Positions 41,350 to 54,161 of a stretch of 64,000 nucleotides of DNA are shown one piece after another. Made by a program: the position numbers and the translations under genes. The notes beneath the pieces were generated by a model. That model searched no databases and had not been told where the DNA came from. It worked only from the letters and a program-made list of their open reading frames with translations. The stretch lies in NCBI GenBank assembly GCA_021399435.1, contig JAJTUP010000035.1, positions 372,001-436,000 of the forward strand, written 5' to 3'. The stretch is from Diaporthe sp. PMI_573. Its lineage: Eukaryota; Ascomycota; Sordariomycetes; Diaporthales; Diaporthaceae. Numbering within the stretch: the stretch's first letter is position 1; every line of letters begins with the position of its first letter.

Positions 41350-43933
41350 TGTGGGATGTGGGCTTTGCTGACGTGACGATAGTGGCGTAGGGTTGATTGG
41401 GATGCGAGGTAGCAAGGGACGAGATCTGACTCGTATATGGAAAGGTCGATTGAGATCTGACAAGCTGATGAGGGCGTACAGTATGCGTGTGGGTGTGTGT
41501 GCGTTTAAAAGCTACAGAGCGGGTGGTGTGAAGCTTGTTCTAAGTTCTGACGCGTGATCTGTGATGATGCGGACGGGAAAGGTCGAAGGTAGTAGAAGAG
41601 AGAGGGGGAGAAGGTTGAGAGTAAAGCGCGTGCGAATGCTTGCGTGCGTGTGTGGGAGAGTGAGCAAAGGGGGTAGCTTTGGTTGGTATGTGATACTAGG
41701 ACACGACGCGAACTTGAAAGCAGGAGGGGGGGAAGAGAAAGGGAAGTCTTGGGAAGGAGACGGCGGGTGGTGGAATGGAAGCTAAAAAAGAAGGAAGGCG
41801 TTTCTTCTCGTGCCCCAGGTGCTGCCAGAGCCACAGGCTTGTTGTGCGGTTATCGAGTGGACTTGACGCCACGCGCGCTGGTTGCAACGTCAAAGGGAGA
41901 CTGAGGAAAATGGTGGGCAGTGGGGGGAGGAGTGGGCCTTGCTGGCTGTCAGATAAGGAAAGCACACCAGAGCTGGCATGTGAAGAGCGGAAGGGGAGGT
42001 ACTCGCTGGTACCTGCCCAAGTCTTGTGTAACGGAGTACCGTCTTCCTACTCTTGGACATCGCCGCCTGAGAAGGGAGGGAAAAGACTGGCAGCTGGAAT
42101 GGGACAGAACCAGACAGAACAGAGCGGGGGAGCACCTTCTCTCCAACTCCGTACTTGCCTTTGGCCGAGCTCGCACTTTCCCACCTGGCCTTCCTGCCCG
42201 TCATAAACTCATCTGCTGCTACTGCAGCACTATTACCAGAAGTGTTTCGTCGGTCGAAAGCATCTGCAAGTTCCCAGAGCCTCTATCACTTTACGCACAT
42301 CCGCAGAGGTACATGAGCATACATCCTGAGCGCTTTGGTGGGGCTTGCCGTTGCTCTGCGAAAAAGAAAAGCTGCCAGGCCAAAGCAGCTGCTTCTCCTG
42401 CTTCTTGATACCCGTCGTAATCCCCTCCGACGTCGACGGCCACCCAATCACACTCCTGGTAATCTCCCTTGTGCACGCATGGCATCGCATCGCCCTGCAT
42501 CAAAACCCGCAGCTCTGATACGGGCGACAAACAGACTTTGGCAATGTGGGCAGGGAAGGGTGAAGCGGCACAGCCAATTCGAATGAGGGTCTGGATCTGG
42601 AGGAGCGACTCTGTCCGTCGTACATCAGCCTCCAATAGACAGGGTGTCACTGCATGCTGTGTCACCCAAATGCGGGATCACGTGTTCCTTCTCGCCCTGG
42701 TCTGCCCCGTGGTGGCTGACAAGATTGGGACAAGGGAGCATCACTCACACGAGCATGCAAAAAGTCATCCAAAGTCTCTGGACAAACTCAATCGGGGCCA
42801 CCCCACAGCCAAGGGTCGTTGAGCTCAACCTCGGGAGGTTACCCTGTATGATTCTGACGGCTGCAGCTGCTCGCCTCCCCGGGTCCGAGCTACCCGATGC
42901 CCTCTACAACACCACGACAGCCTCCAGTTCAGGCCAGGCTGGGGGCCAGGTCGTCAGAAAGCACATGTCAAACAATCGAGGTCGGCCTGTCACGACAGCT
43001 TCACCAACCCACACCACGCCACATCACGCCACACGTTGCAGCCGAGAGACTCCTCAGTGGCTACCACCTCGTCCATTACCGGCTCCGATAGGGCAATTCC
43101 ATGGGAAGGCCAAAAAGCGGATGATCTACACTACCCAAATTGCCTTATGACAGAGCTGTCAACTGGAAGTCACATCCTGCATGTGAGACCGCAAGACTTG
43201 GCTGACTGGCTGGCTGCCTCAACTGCCGCAATTCTTGGTGCCCGCACGACAACAGAAACCTCGTGGGATGAGCTGCTCGACAGGAAGGCCGTACGACACC
43301 ACATCGAGTCCTGATGACTTGCCCGTGCCCTGTATCGCAACACTCAGATGCCACAACAACGGGCGACGCCACTGATCGATCTGCACTGGACTTCCGACAT
43401 GGGTGCGCTGTCAACCTGCTGCCCCACAGTTCAACCCGAGCTGACGGAACAGGGGCATAAACTAGATCGCATTGGTACTGTAGGCGCTTTCACATGCTCG
43501 ACCGTCATCCGTGGGCTTGACCCGGGACTTTTCTTTACGAGAGACAGAAGACCTCCCAACAATCACGGCTCCGAACATCTTTTGAGCTCAAACCAAGACG
43601 GTGACATCGTCGCGATCTCATGTCCTGATATAGTGGACGACATGGCCTCGCTTTTGTATCTCGGACCAAAGAAAAGCAAAGTAAGACAAATCAGATACGT
43701 GACGATGGTGGATATCGGTCCGACGTGTGAAAGCAAACTCGGCCGCGGCCAAGAGTGCAGGTGGCCCTGCCCCACCACCCTCTCGAATTGCACGCAGCGC
43801 TCCGAGGACAGCCCGGCTGGGCGGTGTCTACGAATTGCGCCGTTCGGACCGATGAAGATCCCAGGGCAGGGGACAGGGAGTCCACCACGCATGCAGGTGT
43901 GCATGCATGCAGGCGGGGTGTGGGTAAAGGTCA
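41350..43933. other. Cap20 upstream region and gene-free DNA
   Basis: The first 400-800 bases are pyrimidine-rich on the coding strand of Cap20 and should hold its promoter and 5' leader. The rest up to the ferric reductase stop has no recognisable domain. Confidence 0.5.
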
Positions 43934-46005
43934 TCACCACCCGAATTGCTCGCAGTGCAGCTCGACCCCCGGCCCATCGCCACTGATTAGGCTGGCGGTC
44001 GTATCCCTCACGACGCGCATGAGCCCGTTGGGCCCGCACGCGGCGATAAGCACGCGCTGATGCGGTGGCGTGGACCGTACCGCCTCGCGGATGAGGGTGG
44101 CTGTATCGGGCCGACCGGACTTGAGCACGTCGCGGTGCTCGTCAGCAGCTGCGGACGAGCCTCCAGCGCTGTAGGCCGTGGCCAGGCTTGAATCGCTTGG
44201 CGTCCGCTGATGATGGTTTGGAAGTCCCAAGGCCTTCTCTGGGTCGGCGGTAGTTGCACCGCGACCCTTGTTCTCTGTGGTGTTGGTGGTGAAGATCCTC
44301 CGCTCGAGGGCCTTCTCACTCATCTCGTGGTCACCCGATGGCCTAGTAAGGCTTCTTTCGGAGGCTTCGCCCGAGGAGGAGGTGGTGGCGACGCGGTGCA
44401 TTTGTCGGATGTCGGTGATGAGGACTGAGCCACGGCGTTGTTCGGCTGAATCGTTGGCTGGAGCTGCTGTGACGTACAGAGAAACATTGACCTTGGGAGA
44501 GTGTTCGTGAGTCCGCAGGGTGTTGAGGTGCTGGGAGAACCATGAGAGATTGTCTGTACAAGAGAAATTAGCCTCGACTTCGGGAAGAGTTCTTTCAAGT
44601 TAAGAAACACATGTGATACCGCCTGTCGCAGATATCGAAATGGGAATGGTAGAGCTTCAACTCACCTTGCTTCCTCACTGCCCAGATGAAGGTGATATTC
44701 TTCAAGGACTCGGGGCCCATTCTCTCTAGCAGGTTGACAGCGAGGCCGAAGGTGAAGCTAGCACCGCTGCCTCCAGCGATCAAGACGACTTTGTCATACA
44801 TCAAGGGGTCCGGGAAAGTGCCATAAGGGCCGTCGACAGAGGCCTTGAGTCTGACACCAGGGTTTGCCAACGCGTACTTGCGCAGGTCGCGCGTGAAACC
44901 ATCGTACGAATTAACGACAAACTCCATGGGCTCGCTGGCAACGACGGTGAAGGGGTGTGCTTCGAGTAGGCGGATCTTGGGGATCCATAAGAAGCAGTGC
45001 TTTCCCGGGACCACCCCGTAGGGCTTTTTCGTCAGAGTGATCTTGGTGCCGCCGTTGGGCAGCGGTTCAAGGATGGCCTCGTTGTTGACAGCGCGGTAGC
45101 ACATCCTCGACGCGCGAAGCATGCGGTCAGCGCCCCACATAGCGGCAATGAGGGCGAAGATGATAATTAGCCCGTCCTCGAGCGCGGGCTGGTGAATCGC
45201 TGAGCAAATGAGAGCCACGATGAAGAATAGAATGTGTGAGACGTAAAAGGCTTCGTACCAAATACGTCGAATTATGACAGCAGAGGCGAGTACACCAAGG
45301 AAGGCGAAACCAGCCACGATGCCTGCAATGGAACTTTGCGTCTGCAGCATCTCGGCGCGGTCGTTGATGAGGAAGTAATGTGAGTACATGGCTGCGTGGA
45401 GCACCAAGTAGACAAAGGATGTGTATCCAGCGATCTGGTGGAGACCGTTCAACCGCTCGTACGAGTACGCGGATAGGAAGGCCAGCGGTGTGTTCTTCAG
45501 GGCCAAGAAGACCACCACGGCGAAGTTTGCCGAGAGAACCCTGGAGCAAGCCGTGTCAGTCTTGTCCCTGGAGTTGGTGCTAGTTTATGTTAACTTACCA
45601 CCCACATCTGTTGGCAATACTCGAGTACACCAAGGTGACATTGGTGAAAGTCACAGCCATGTTGACAGCCAGATATGCCGCGAACAGGAGAGTATGACCG
45701 CTCGAGGTGAAGCCAGGAACCTTCCGGACGAGGATGTTTCTTATGTTCCTAGCCGGAGTCAGTGGGAGAACATCGTTCTGAGAGATTCGGACAGCCCACC
45801 TTGTGAGCAACCTGAACGGGTAGGTGACCCCAGAGTTGGACCCGCTCCCGGCGGTTGCCCTATTGAAAAGATACCGAATCCAATGGACGACGATGAAGAG
45901 TGCCATAAGACCACATATTCCTGCAGCGAAATACCGAAGCTGCTGCTGATTTACGCGGAGTCTTGCAGCGAACATCGCCGGTGTCATGGAGCTGTGTCCA
46001 GCCAT
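43934..46005 (-). CDS. Ferric reductase (FRE family) transmembrane protein
   Basis: Four exons (46005-45800, 45748-45599, 45540-44666, 44553-43934) join in frame to 616 residues; donors are GTGGGC, GTAAGT and GTGAGT. The membrane core has the two haem-binding pairs His153/His167 and His221/His235, each 14 apart. FAD binding is shown by HPFTVVASEP at 314-323, and NADPH binding by GPYG at 356 and LIAGGSGASF near 375, with ACGPNGLMRVVRD near the C-terminus. About seven membrane helices are expected. It reduces extracellular Fe(III) or Cu(II) before uptake, at the plasma membrane or vacuole (family knowledge). A long low-complexity insert rich in Ser, Thr and charged residues lies between the last two NADPH motifs. 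The gene looks functional; iron-responsive regulation is likely, but no confident GATA-type iron element was identified. Confidence 0.95.
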
Positions 46006-49000
46006 GGTGACGGTATGTACCTGACTGTATATAGATCGAGCAGGTTCGTGGCGAGGAAAATGTCAATTTGAGACGGAGGTGTGAAGCAGATCCTCGTGGG
46101 GACGTGGGATGTTCGCTTCTGGATCAAGAACAAGAAAAGAAACTGCTTCGTTGAGTCTGAATTATGTGCGCAGGGAGTGGCCTGAAAGCCTGGCCAGGGG
46201 GGCGGACTGGATTCCACACGAATCGGACCAACACCCTTGATATTTTGACGTGAGAGTTCCCGTTGGCTTGAGAATGCGATAAACTCGTCTCAGGTTAACA
46301 AGGGGTATAAGAGTTAATTCAACATGCGAATGCTCAACCGGAAATGGACCCAGAAGTCAGTTACACAGGGGGGGAGCGAGTCTCGATCGTGCAGAAAGTG
46401 AGCCCAATATATCGACAGAGGCAGCATGCACACAACGGATCGGGGACGAGGTTGGGACACAATCTGGTATATGCAGCTACACAGATGAGCTCACCCAAAC
46501 CTCGTCCTGAGTGACCCCTATAGCTGGTGAGGTATGTCAGGGTGGCAGGGCCACACCCGGCAGGGCCTGAGGCCCACACCGAACATCATGGAACCTTGGT
46601 CTTCATCCCGATTTTGGCCCCATACGGGCCCCGTCGTCCGTCCCTGTCAACATGTGGCAAGGCCTCCTTCGCAACTAGAGCGAGTCTTCGGGACGTCCCA
46701 GGATTGGATGGATCGCTTGATAGGAGACACCCACGCTGTCACAGCCGTTACAAGGGTACGGTTGCAACGTCCGATCAGGGACAAGGGCGTGCCCACCGAT
46801 GGCTACCGATGATAGACGTGCAGAAACCTGTTCCTCAGCGACCACACTGACAGGGTCCAATCGAGAAGGTCTCAATTGTGTAAGCTTGACAAAGCACCAA
46901 AGAAGAGCAACGTACATGTCTGGACGTCTCTGGGACGTGACCATCCGGACTTGGTTTGTGTCAAAAGAGGCATGGGGACGTTGATTGGCTCGAGTGCATG
47001 GCGCAATATGGGTAAATCTACCCGAACGGCCGCAACCACGCTCGAGGATATTCGGAGGTAGCACATGACCGGTCGGCCACTGCAAAGATATAGCACATGT
47101 ATACAGTGGTGCACAAACAATATCTTTTCTGTGCGCCGGGTTGACCGCATTGGGTGGACCCCCCTAGCCGGAGAGGATCTGACATGTCATGTACCTCTCG
47201 GTTGGTGTGCTTTATGACACACACGTATTCGTTGCACGTGCAGACAGCGGTAGATCGGCGGCTTCGCCGGCTGCAGAATGATGCGGGCAGATGTCTGGAC
47301 CTTTAGACATAAGGCAGAGCAATGTAGAAAGATGCAGCAGCGTGGTGTTGTGCGCCCTTGGACCAGCTCGGTTCCAAACTCCAGGCGCAGGTGCGGGCCC
47401 AAGGAGGCATTGTACCACGGCACAAACAGTGTGGGGTACTATGACCAGGTCACAGCATAGATGTATGATCGAGATGTAATTTGACGCCTGTGGTGGAATC
47501 GTCATGCATGTGCGTATGCATCCTCGCCTGACGACACGCTGCATGACCGCAGGCGCGTACAGTAAGCAGATTGCGTTGCTGGGGAAAGGCAGCTCGCACC
47601 GAGGAAGGCGTGCGCCAGCGTGCTTCAGGCCAAGCTGGATCGCAGAGACAGAGCGAAGGAAGATTTGATCGCCACGAGGCGCAAGGTGGGGGACATCCGC
47701 ACTGCGATCTGGAACATGTTGACGTGGAAGTGGCTCAGCGGGAAGGGATTCCCGAGCAGGAATGACGTTCCCGCAAGGACCCGCAAGGGGCAAGGGGCAT
47801 CAGGGTACGCAAACGATGATAAGGAAGCAAGGCACATTGCTAAGGACAGTGAGAGTGGCCAGGGAGGCTCCCAAGAGACAGGCTGTTGAATCCGGAGTCC
47901 GGGCTCTTGGCGTTGGGGTGCATTCGTGGTCGGCCTGCCGCCGCCACTACAATGCACGCTTTAGGGTCGCCAGATCCAGAGGCCAAGCGCGCCCACGGTT
48001 CCGATAGGGCTTGGGGAAGGCGCAGGATCTGGGGAATTCCGTTTGGTGAGTGACACGAGGCCAGGCAGGGACTCGAAACGACGGTGCTGAACACTGAGAG
48101 CCCCTTGCAGAGCGGTGAAAACGTCGTCGACCAAGGGGAGGAGTCACCCCGCGGCGGGGAGCTGCAGATTGGCTGTGGAACACTGTCAGCGGCGCTGGTA
48201 TTGCAGGACTGTCAGCGCTCACCTGGGCGCTTGATTCAGCCTTGGAGACCCCAGGAGGCCAGGAGGCCGACTCAAAGGTTGGACAGGCCAGCCACAACGG
48301 AGGGTGTTGTTTCCCAGCTAGGAAGTCGTCCACCAAAAGACTCTGGGCGTCTAGGGCGTCTGAACACCCACCACGGCTTTTCCTGATGGGATGAACGGTG
48401 CGCGGCTGCGTGGGTGCGTGAGGCCGACGACGACGACGGACTAGCAGCGATGGGTGGGAATCAACGGTTTCCTGGTTCGTCCAGGCGGGCAGAGATGCCC
48501 GATGCCAATGATGCCAATGATGCCAATGTTGCCAATGTTGCCAAGCAAGCCTTCTTGATAAGGTTCGTGGTGCCGATGGGGCATGGCAACATGTGAGAGC
48601 CTGGAAGCCTGGGCGGTCTCAAGGCTTGCGCGAGGGCCAGGCCTCGACAGGGAAGAATCAGGCAGGTTGCATTACTGGTGGAGAGGCTCTGAGGCATGTG
48701 TTATCAGGACGACATGCTCTGCCCCGAAATGGCGTCGCACCGGCTCTGCGGCAGCACATGGGAAATGGGAAGGAGGCAGGGTCTGGCAAGGCCTGGCAGC
48801 ATCCAAGCCGTGCAGGCCATGCACTCTCATCGCCATGATATCGACGTGGTATCCAACAATGATGCAATGCAGAGGACGCAGGGGTCGGTGATGATGAGAA
48901 TGGTGGACTGCTGTGGTGTGGTGGAGAGTGGCAGAGTGGTAGGCCAGCCAAGAGAAACAAACCCCCACCCGTTCCGGCCAGGTACCTGGATACCTACCTA

Positions 49001-52000
49001 GGTACTTGGCAACACCAGGGGCGAGGGCGGCGGAGAGGCCCACCTCCATGGGTCTGGCCTGAAGACGGACAGGGGTTGCGCCTGTCACCCCACAAGCTTA
49101 TTCGGACGTCTGGGACTCTGTGGTGCTCTCTCTCTATTTTCATCTCTCTTCAGCTCATCTTCATCTTACATCACATCCAGCGTATGCCGCCCCGGTTTGA
49201 CTTTACTGCAGGTTGATTGCCATTTGTCTACTCGCAACAACTTTTATGCTAACTGTCACCGTCGAAATCCCACCATCCCACCCTAACAACCAGTGCTTTC
49301 CTCGAGTCAATACCCGGCAGGACCCGGCCGAGAAACATCCGGACGCCGACGAAACCACTGGCAAGCAGCTTGAGCCCGAGCTGACCCGAGCTGGTAAACC
49401 CAGGCCAGCCACTCCACCACTTCCACAATGCCACATTCCCGATGAGACGAAGCGCGCGCCTCTTGAGCATCCATGTACTGGATGAGAAGTTTGCTCTCGC
49501 CAATCACCTGATATCGCCTGTCTCTGAATCTTGTTCTATTGCCGTGTAAATTGCTACATCCGTCCACCTTCCTTATTGACCGTGTGTGGGAGCATAAGCT
49601 TGTGAGGGGTCCTCGTGGGGGCCCGTTATTCCATTTCGGCAGAGCTGTTTCCACGCCAAACTGTCATCTCACTTGCGAAAATGAGAAAGGTCGTACAGGG
49701 CTGACGCCTCAAGTTTCATCACTGACGGCACAAGATTGCCGGCTTTTGTAGATTGCCGCTATCTTTTCAGAATTTTGAGAGTCAGCCTGAGAAGGTTGGT
49801 TTGGTGCCCCCCCCCTGCCGACCGAGTCTCAAACACCTCTCATCTTACGCGCCGGTCGTACGAACAGAACTTCCTTGATTTCCGAATATGCCAAGGTAGA
49901 AGGATTGCCTTCAGTCGACAAAAGTTTTCTCAATCGTCGTGGCTATCATCATCCCCTGTCAGTATTGTGGCCGGTCACCATGTGATCCTGAGGGATCGGT
50001 GAAAAAGGAATATCAGAAGTCCGAAACAACTCGCTGTGTTACCCTGACGCTTTGTGTCCTTTGATTGTCTTCACACGAGCAGCAAATTCCTTTTCGTGAG
50101 CATCCAAAGGAGAACAAAACCGTTTTGATAGATATGTTGGCCATTGTTTCCAGCAGTCAGTCTGACCTCGTGCTGCCCCTATTTCAGCCATCAACATCCC
50201 TTACACCGGGGATTGACCAATATGAAAAGAAAAGGATTGTGTATGAGGCATTGTTGCCATGGATATCTAGAGACAAATGATGGTGGCCGAGGCATGGCTG
50301 AGTTGATCAAGTCATCACTCTGATCCATTCGTGTCTTGTCTTGGATTCGACTTATTTTTGCATGGACCTCAAATGATCTGCCGCCCTGTTTCGTGCCATA
50401 TTCCGAGTGGGATCATTGTCCGAGGCCCGTGGCTTGAATTTCTCGTGGCCAATACTTTACCGACCGTCACTTAGGATTTACCCCTCTTCCTTCACTTCCG
50501 TCTGCTTGTAAATCCCTGAGCCTGTAGAATGCATACCGAGATCAATAACAAGAGGTGATAACTCGGTGTTTGCCCGGGGCAGGGATCACAATGCTAGATG
50601 CGAGACTCAGCTGGGAGGCAAGGAACCCGGAGAATTTTGGCCTTGCTTGCGGAGTTCGAGAGAGACCCGTAAGTCAAAGGTTGTTTGCGGTTGAAAGGTG
50701 CTGATGGCTAGGGCTACTGCTCTCGGGTTGTTGATGCCGAGGAAGCATGGCTCGCCGCTGTTTCCAGGCCACTCCACTACCATCGGCGAAATGGTAGTCG
50801 AATCAGCGGTATCTGGGGCTGGTAGAGGAGATGCCATGACGACGAGTTGCTGAGATGAATATCAGTAATAGCAAAATACGCGACTTCAGGAAACTAAAAC
50901 CCCTGGGAGATGCCACGATGGCACGTCTCCACAGATTCCCGCCCACCCCGGCGTTTTGTGACGAGCAGCCGTGACTCAAAGGGGTCTGAAGAGGGGATGT
51001 GTGGAACAGGTTCTGTTGAACACCACCTTGGAAGGTCGAACGTTGCCGATCGAGGTCCTTTGACAAGCTGCTTCCTATTCTCCAAGCCCGTAGACTTGCA
51101 GGTATAAGTGCGGCCTACCCAGGCACAGCCCAAGTTGCCGCAAACAGGCTGCTTCCCAAGGGCTCTCGCCCAATGCCCAGGTTCGGTGTAGTCCTGTAGC
51201 TTGGCTGTTGGGGGCAAAAAACGACGATCCGAGAGCTGGCACCCCGATGTGCAATGGAGTGTGTTCAGGTTCGCAGGAGGGGGAGGGAAAGATCAGCATA
51301 GAGAACGGCTGTTGAGTCCATGATGGCAAAATACGTTGATGGTCCTGGATTGGGGGAAGGGAAGTGAAATATGTGTCAAGTTGAGAAGGGCGAGAGCGGG
51401 TGGCTGACTCGATGTCTGATCAGAACGTTGCCGCCAGGTGGCCTCCGCTTCTGGCCCAAGCCTGCATTAGCCCCATGGTCTGTGTGCCGAGCTATCCAGT
51501 CGGAACATGCCTGCCTTCCCCGCCCAACCAAAGGCTCCAGCTGCTAGACTACATCTGATTAGCGCAGGAGCTCATTGACTTGTTTTGCATATTCTCAAAA
51601 GCGCGCGTGCCACCAGATCTACGAGCTTTGTGGACTGACACCTGACAGGCCAGGCGCTATACACTTCCAGCGCTAGGAATGTGAAAAGTCCCTTTCCTTC
51701 ACGCCAGCATGCCCGGAGGTCGGTGGGGCATGAGAGTGGGCGTGGAGAAAGGCCTCGAAACCCGAATACGACAAGGGGCACTGAAATCGTGCGGGTCACA
51801 AAACAGGGCGACGGAATGGGCTCTTACCCCACTACACTCATCTCGACGCCCAATTGAGCTCCGACAGGGGCATGATAAAAAGGTATGAGCTCAGGGCACG
51901 AAGCAGGGACGTGAAGTCCGGGCACAATTTCAAAGGTTCTGCGCACTCGTATTACTGAGCCAGCCTAACTACAGCCTATCCTGGTTTCCTATTTTCGATC

Positions 52001-52028
52001 TTAGACAACCTTCCTTCATGCGTCGGAT
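46006..52028. other. Six-kb region with no recognisable gene
   Basis: The first few hundred bases are the ferric reductase promoter (minus strand). The rest is GC-rich, with only short overlapping frames on both strands and no conserved motif. A CT-rich leader-like stretch occurs at about 49120-49190. It could host non-coding transcripts. Confidence 0.5.
48501..48545. repeat. Five copies of a 9-bp repeat (GATGCCAAT type)
   Basis: Three GATGCCAAT units are followed by GTTGCCAAT and GTTGCCAAG. Confidence 0.9.
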
Positions 52029-52658
52029 TCACTCCAATGTTTGTTTCAGCTCCATAATGCGATCATACGCGTGGCGTACATCGACCTCCGTACCAGACGA
52101 CAAGATCAGCTCGACGGTATTGGAGAGGCATGCAGACACCCGGACTAGTTCAGAGGGGCAGGCGTGAAGTGTCCCATTGGCGAGTGCCCTGAGGTTGTCG
52201 TCTGTTACTGCGTGACTTCCTCTTGAAGAGGTTATAGTTACTATGCATAATTGACAGTGCCAGTCGCACGAAGTACTTACACAATGTTCTCGGCCAGATC
52301 CGGGAAGGAGACCAGAAGGAGTGGCTGGCTACCTCCGAGGTGTGCCCATCGAGTGGCAAGACGTACTCGCTTTACCAGCTTCTTGCGCATCACGCCCGCG
52401 CCGTTGCGCTGTGCCGAGAGGTATGTCGAGCGCCACACTAGCATTTCTGTACCCAACTGAGGTGTGAATTCGGCCCTGCTTGCGGTCAACGGAGATGATG
52501 CTGTGCAGTAACGACATTACCACAGGCAGCCGAGCGTATGCCAACCTGGCTAGACGGTACGCGTCGCTGTCGATTACGTTGTCGATAGCCTGGAATGCAG
52601 CAGTGACACCGGCATCCATTGAGGTCATATTACGAGATAAAGTCGTGCTATGAACCAA
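52029..52658 (-). pseudogene. 3' fragment of an unidentified fungal gene
   Basis: Three minus-strand coding pieces can be seen. The first is 52658-52521 (AFQAIDNVIDSDAYRLARLA). The second is about 52475-52281 (KRVRLATRWAHLGGSQPLLL, FPDLAENIV), bounded by a GTAAGT donor at 52280. The third is 52240-52029 (LANGTLHACPSELVRVSACL, ending ELKQTLE). The join between the first two pieces does not keep frame, so the gene is probably broken. The segments look like the conserved C-terminal part of a fungal regulator-like protein, but no family name can be given. The 5' part is missing at the same place where the neighbouring transporter loses its own 5' end. Confidence 0.5.
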
Positions 52659-52679
52659 CTGGAGCCAGAACTTATAAAT

Positions 52680-54161
52680 GTCAAAGATGTTCTATGCAAA
52701 GGTGATCTTGGCTTCAGCCCTGACCAGGTTTTGCGCAACAGCCCTCGCCTGGTTTTCTTCACTGTCGGTACAATCTTCTGCTGTCTTTCGAGTGGAATCT
52801 CGCTACTCCTCGGCGGGAGGGTACTTCAGGGGCTGGGGGGGGGGCTGGGGTGATGGTCTTGAGCTTGGTCATATTCACAGATATTGTGCCCCTCCGCCAT
52901 AGGCCAAAATGGTACGGGTTTGTGTAAGTATGTTCTTCTACGGTGTTGTCTGATCATTATTGACGTATAGCAGACTTGGGGCGTGGGCCCTGGGTAATTG
53001 CCTGGGGCCTGTTCTTGGTGGCGTGCTTGCGGAAAAGGCAACCTGGCGTTGGATATTCTACATTATGTTCCCCTTCTGCGCTTTAGGTTTACTCCTTGTC
53101 ATTACGGTCTTGACACTAAGTCCACCTCGCGCTACGCTACAACAAAAGCTAGGTAGTATAGATTGGATCGGAACTTGCCTCTTTATCCCCTCAGGCACGC
53201 TGTTTCTAATCGCTATTTCATGGGGCGGCATCCAGTTCACATGGTCCAGACCAGGAACACTGATTCCCCTCTCACTGGGGACGCTGGGGTTTCTGACAGC
53301 ACTTCTCTACGAGTTGAGATACGCAACAAGTCCTTTCCTTCAACGTAGCCTGTTCTGGGGCACTAGTCCCAGCGTTACTTACATTTGCGGGGCGATTCAA
53401 GGATTTGTGGTTAGTCTACTTGCAGAAGATCGAACCTGCCGAGGAACGTCCTAACCGTTGAACAGATCTATGGGCAGCTTTACTTTATCCCATTCTACTT
53501 TCTATCTGTAAAGCTATACACCCCCATCCATACAGGGCTGGCCCTGCTGCCTGTCCTAGTTACGCTTGTGCCCAGCTCGATAATAGCGGGATGGGTGGTA
53601 ACGCGCACATCAAATTATCGCTGGTTAATATGGATCGGGTGGGCTTTGGCAACTGCCGGGTCTGGGCTTACGCTTTTATTTACTACAGACACACCAATAG
53701 CGGTATGGGTGGTTGTCCTCATCATACTCGGCCTTGGTCACGGTGCAATCTTGAATGCGCAAAACTTCGCCGCTCAGGCGATGAGCAGGGAGGGCGAGCA
53801 AGGGACAGCCGCTGCCATGTATGCATTCGCCCGCCAGTTTGGCATGGCGCTTGGAGTGGGAATCGGCGGTTGTGTGTTTCAGAATGTGATGAGCTCGCGA
53901 CTACGGCAGGCAGGTCTCGACATTGGTATTGCGTCGGTCAGCGAGGCTTTTGTTGCGGAGCTCCATCAGATGCGCCCTGATAGTCCCTTGAGATCTCAAA
54001 TCCTTGACGCATATTGTTTTGGGCTGAGGGGTATCTATCTAGTCTTCACCGGTATTTCAGGTGTCGCTCTTTTTTTAAGTATGCTTATGAAGCATTTCGA
54101 TATGGCCGAGGAAGTCACATCCGAGCACGAGCTTCAGCAGGTCTTTAAAATTGGTCATTGA
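52680..54161 (+). pseudogene. MFS drug:H+ antiporter relic
   Basis: Exons about 52680-52923, 52971-53409 and 53466-54161 are joined by introns of 47 and 56 bases (GTAAGT and GTTAGT donors). They encode MFS helices from about TM3 onward: LVFFTVGTIFCC, LLLGGRVLQGLGG, VIFTDIVPLRHRPKWYGFV, LGAWALGNCLGPVLGG, then ATWRWIFYIMFPF and SREGEQGTAAAMYAFARQFG. The pattern fits the 14-helix DHA2 type. The first two helices are missing. A run of ten G residues (52835-52844) shifts the frame right after the conserved QGLGGG; eight or eleven would restore it. Such transporters export drugs or metabolites; this copy is probably non-functional unless the run is a sequence error and an upstream exon exists. Confidence 0.8.

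Noticed and set aside
42233..44060. Several overlapping frames of 80-210 codons between Cap20 and the ferric reductase
   Set aside because: Present on both strands at once with no conserved motif; consistent with chance in GC-rich DNA.
44268..46071. Plus-strand frames opposite the ferric reductase
   Set aside because: Shadows of the four-exon minus-strand gene.
46527..48900. Many frames of 60-190 codons
   Set aside because: Overlapping on both strands, no conserved segment or splice logic.
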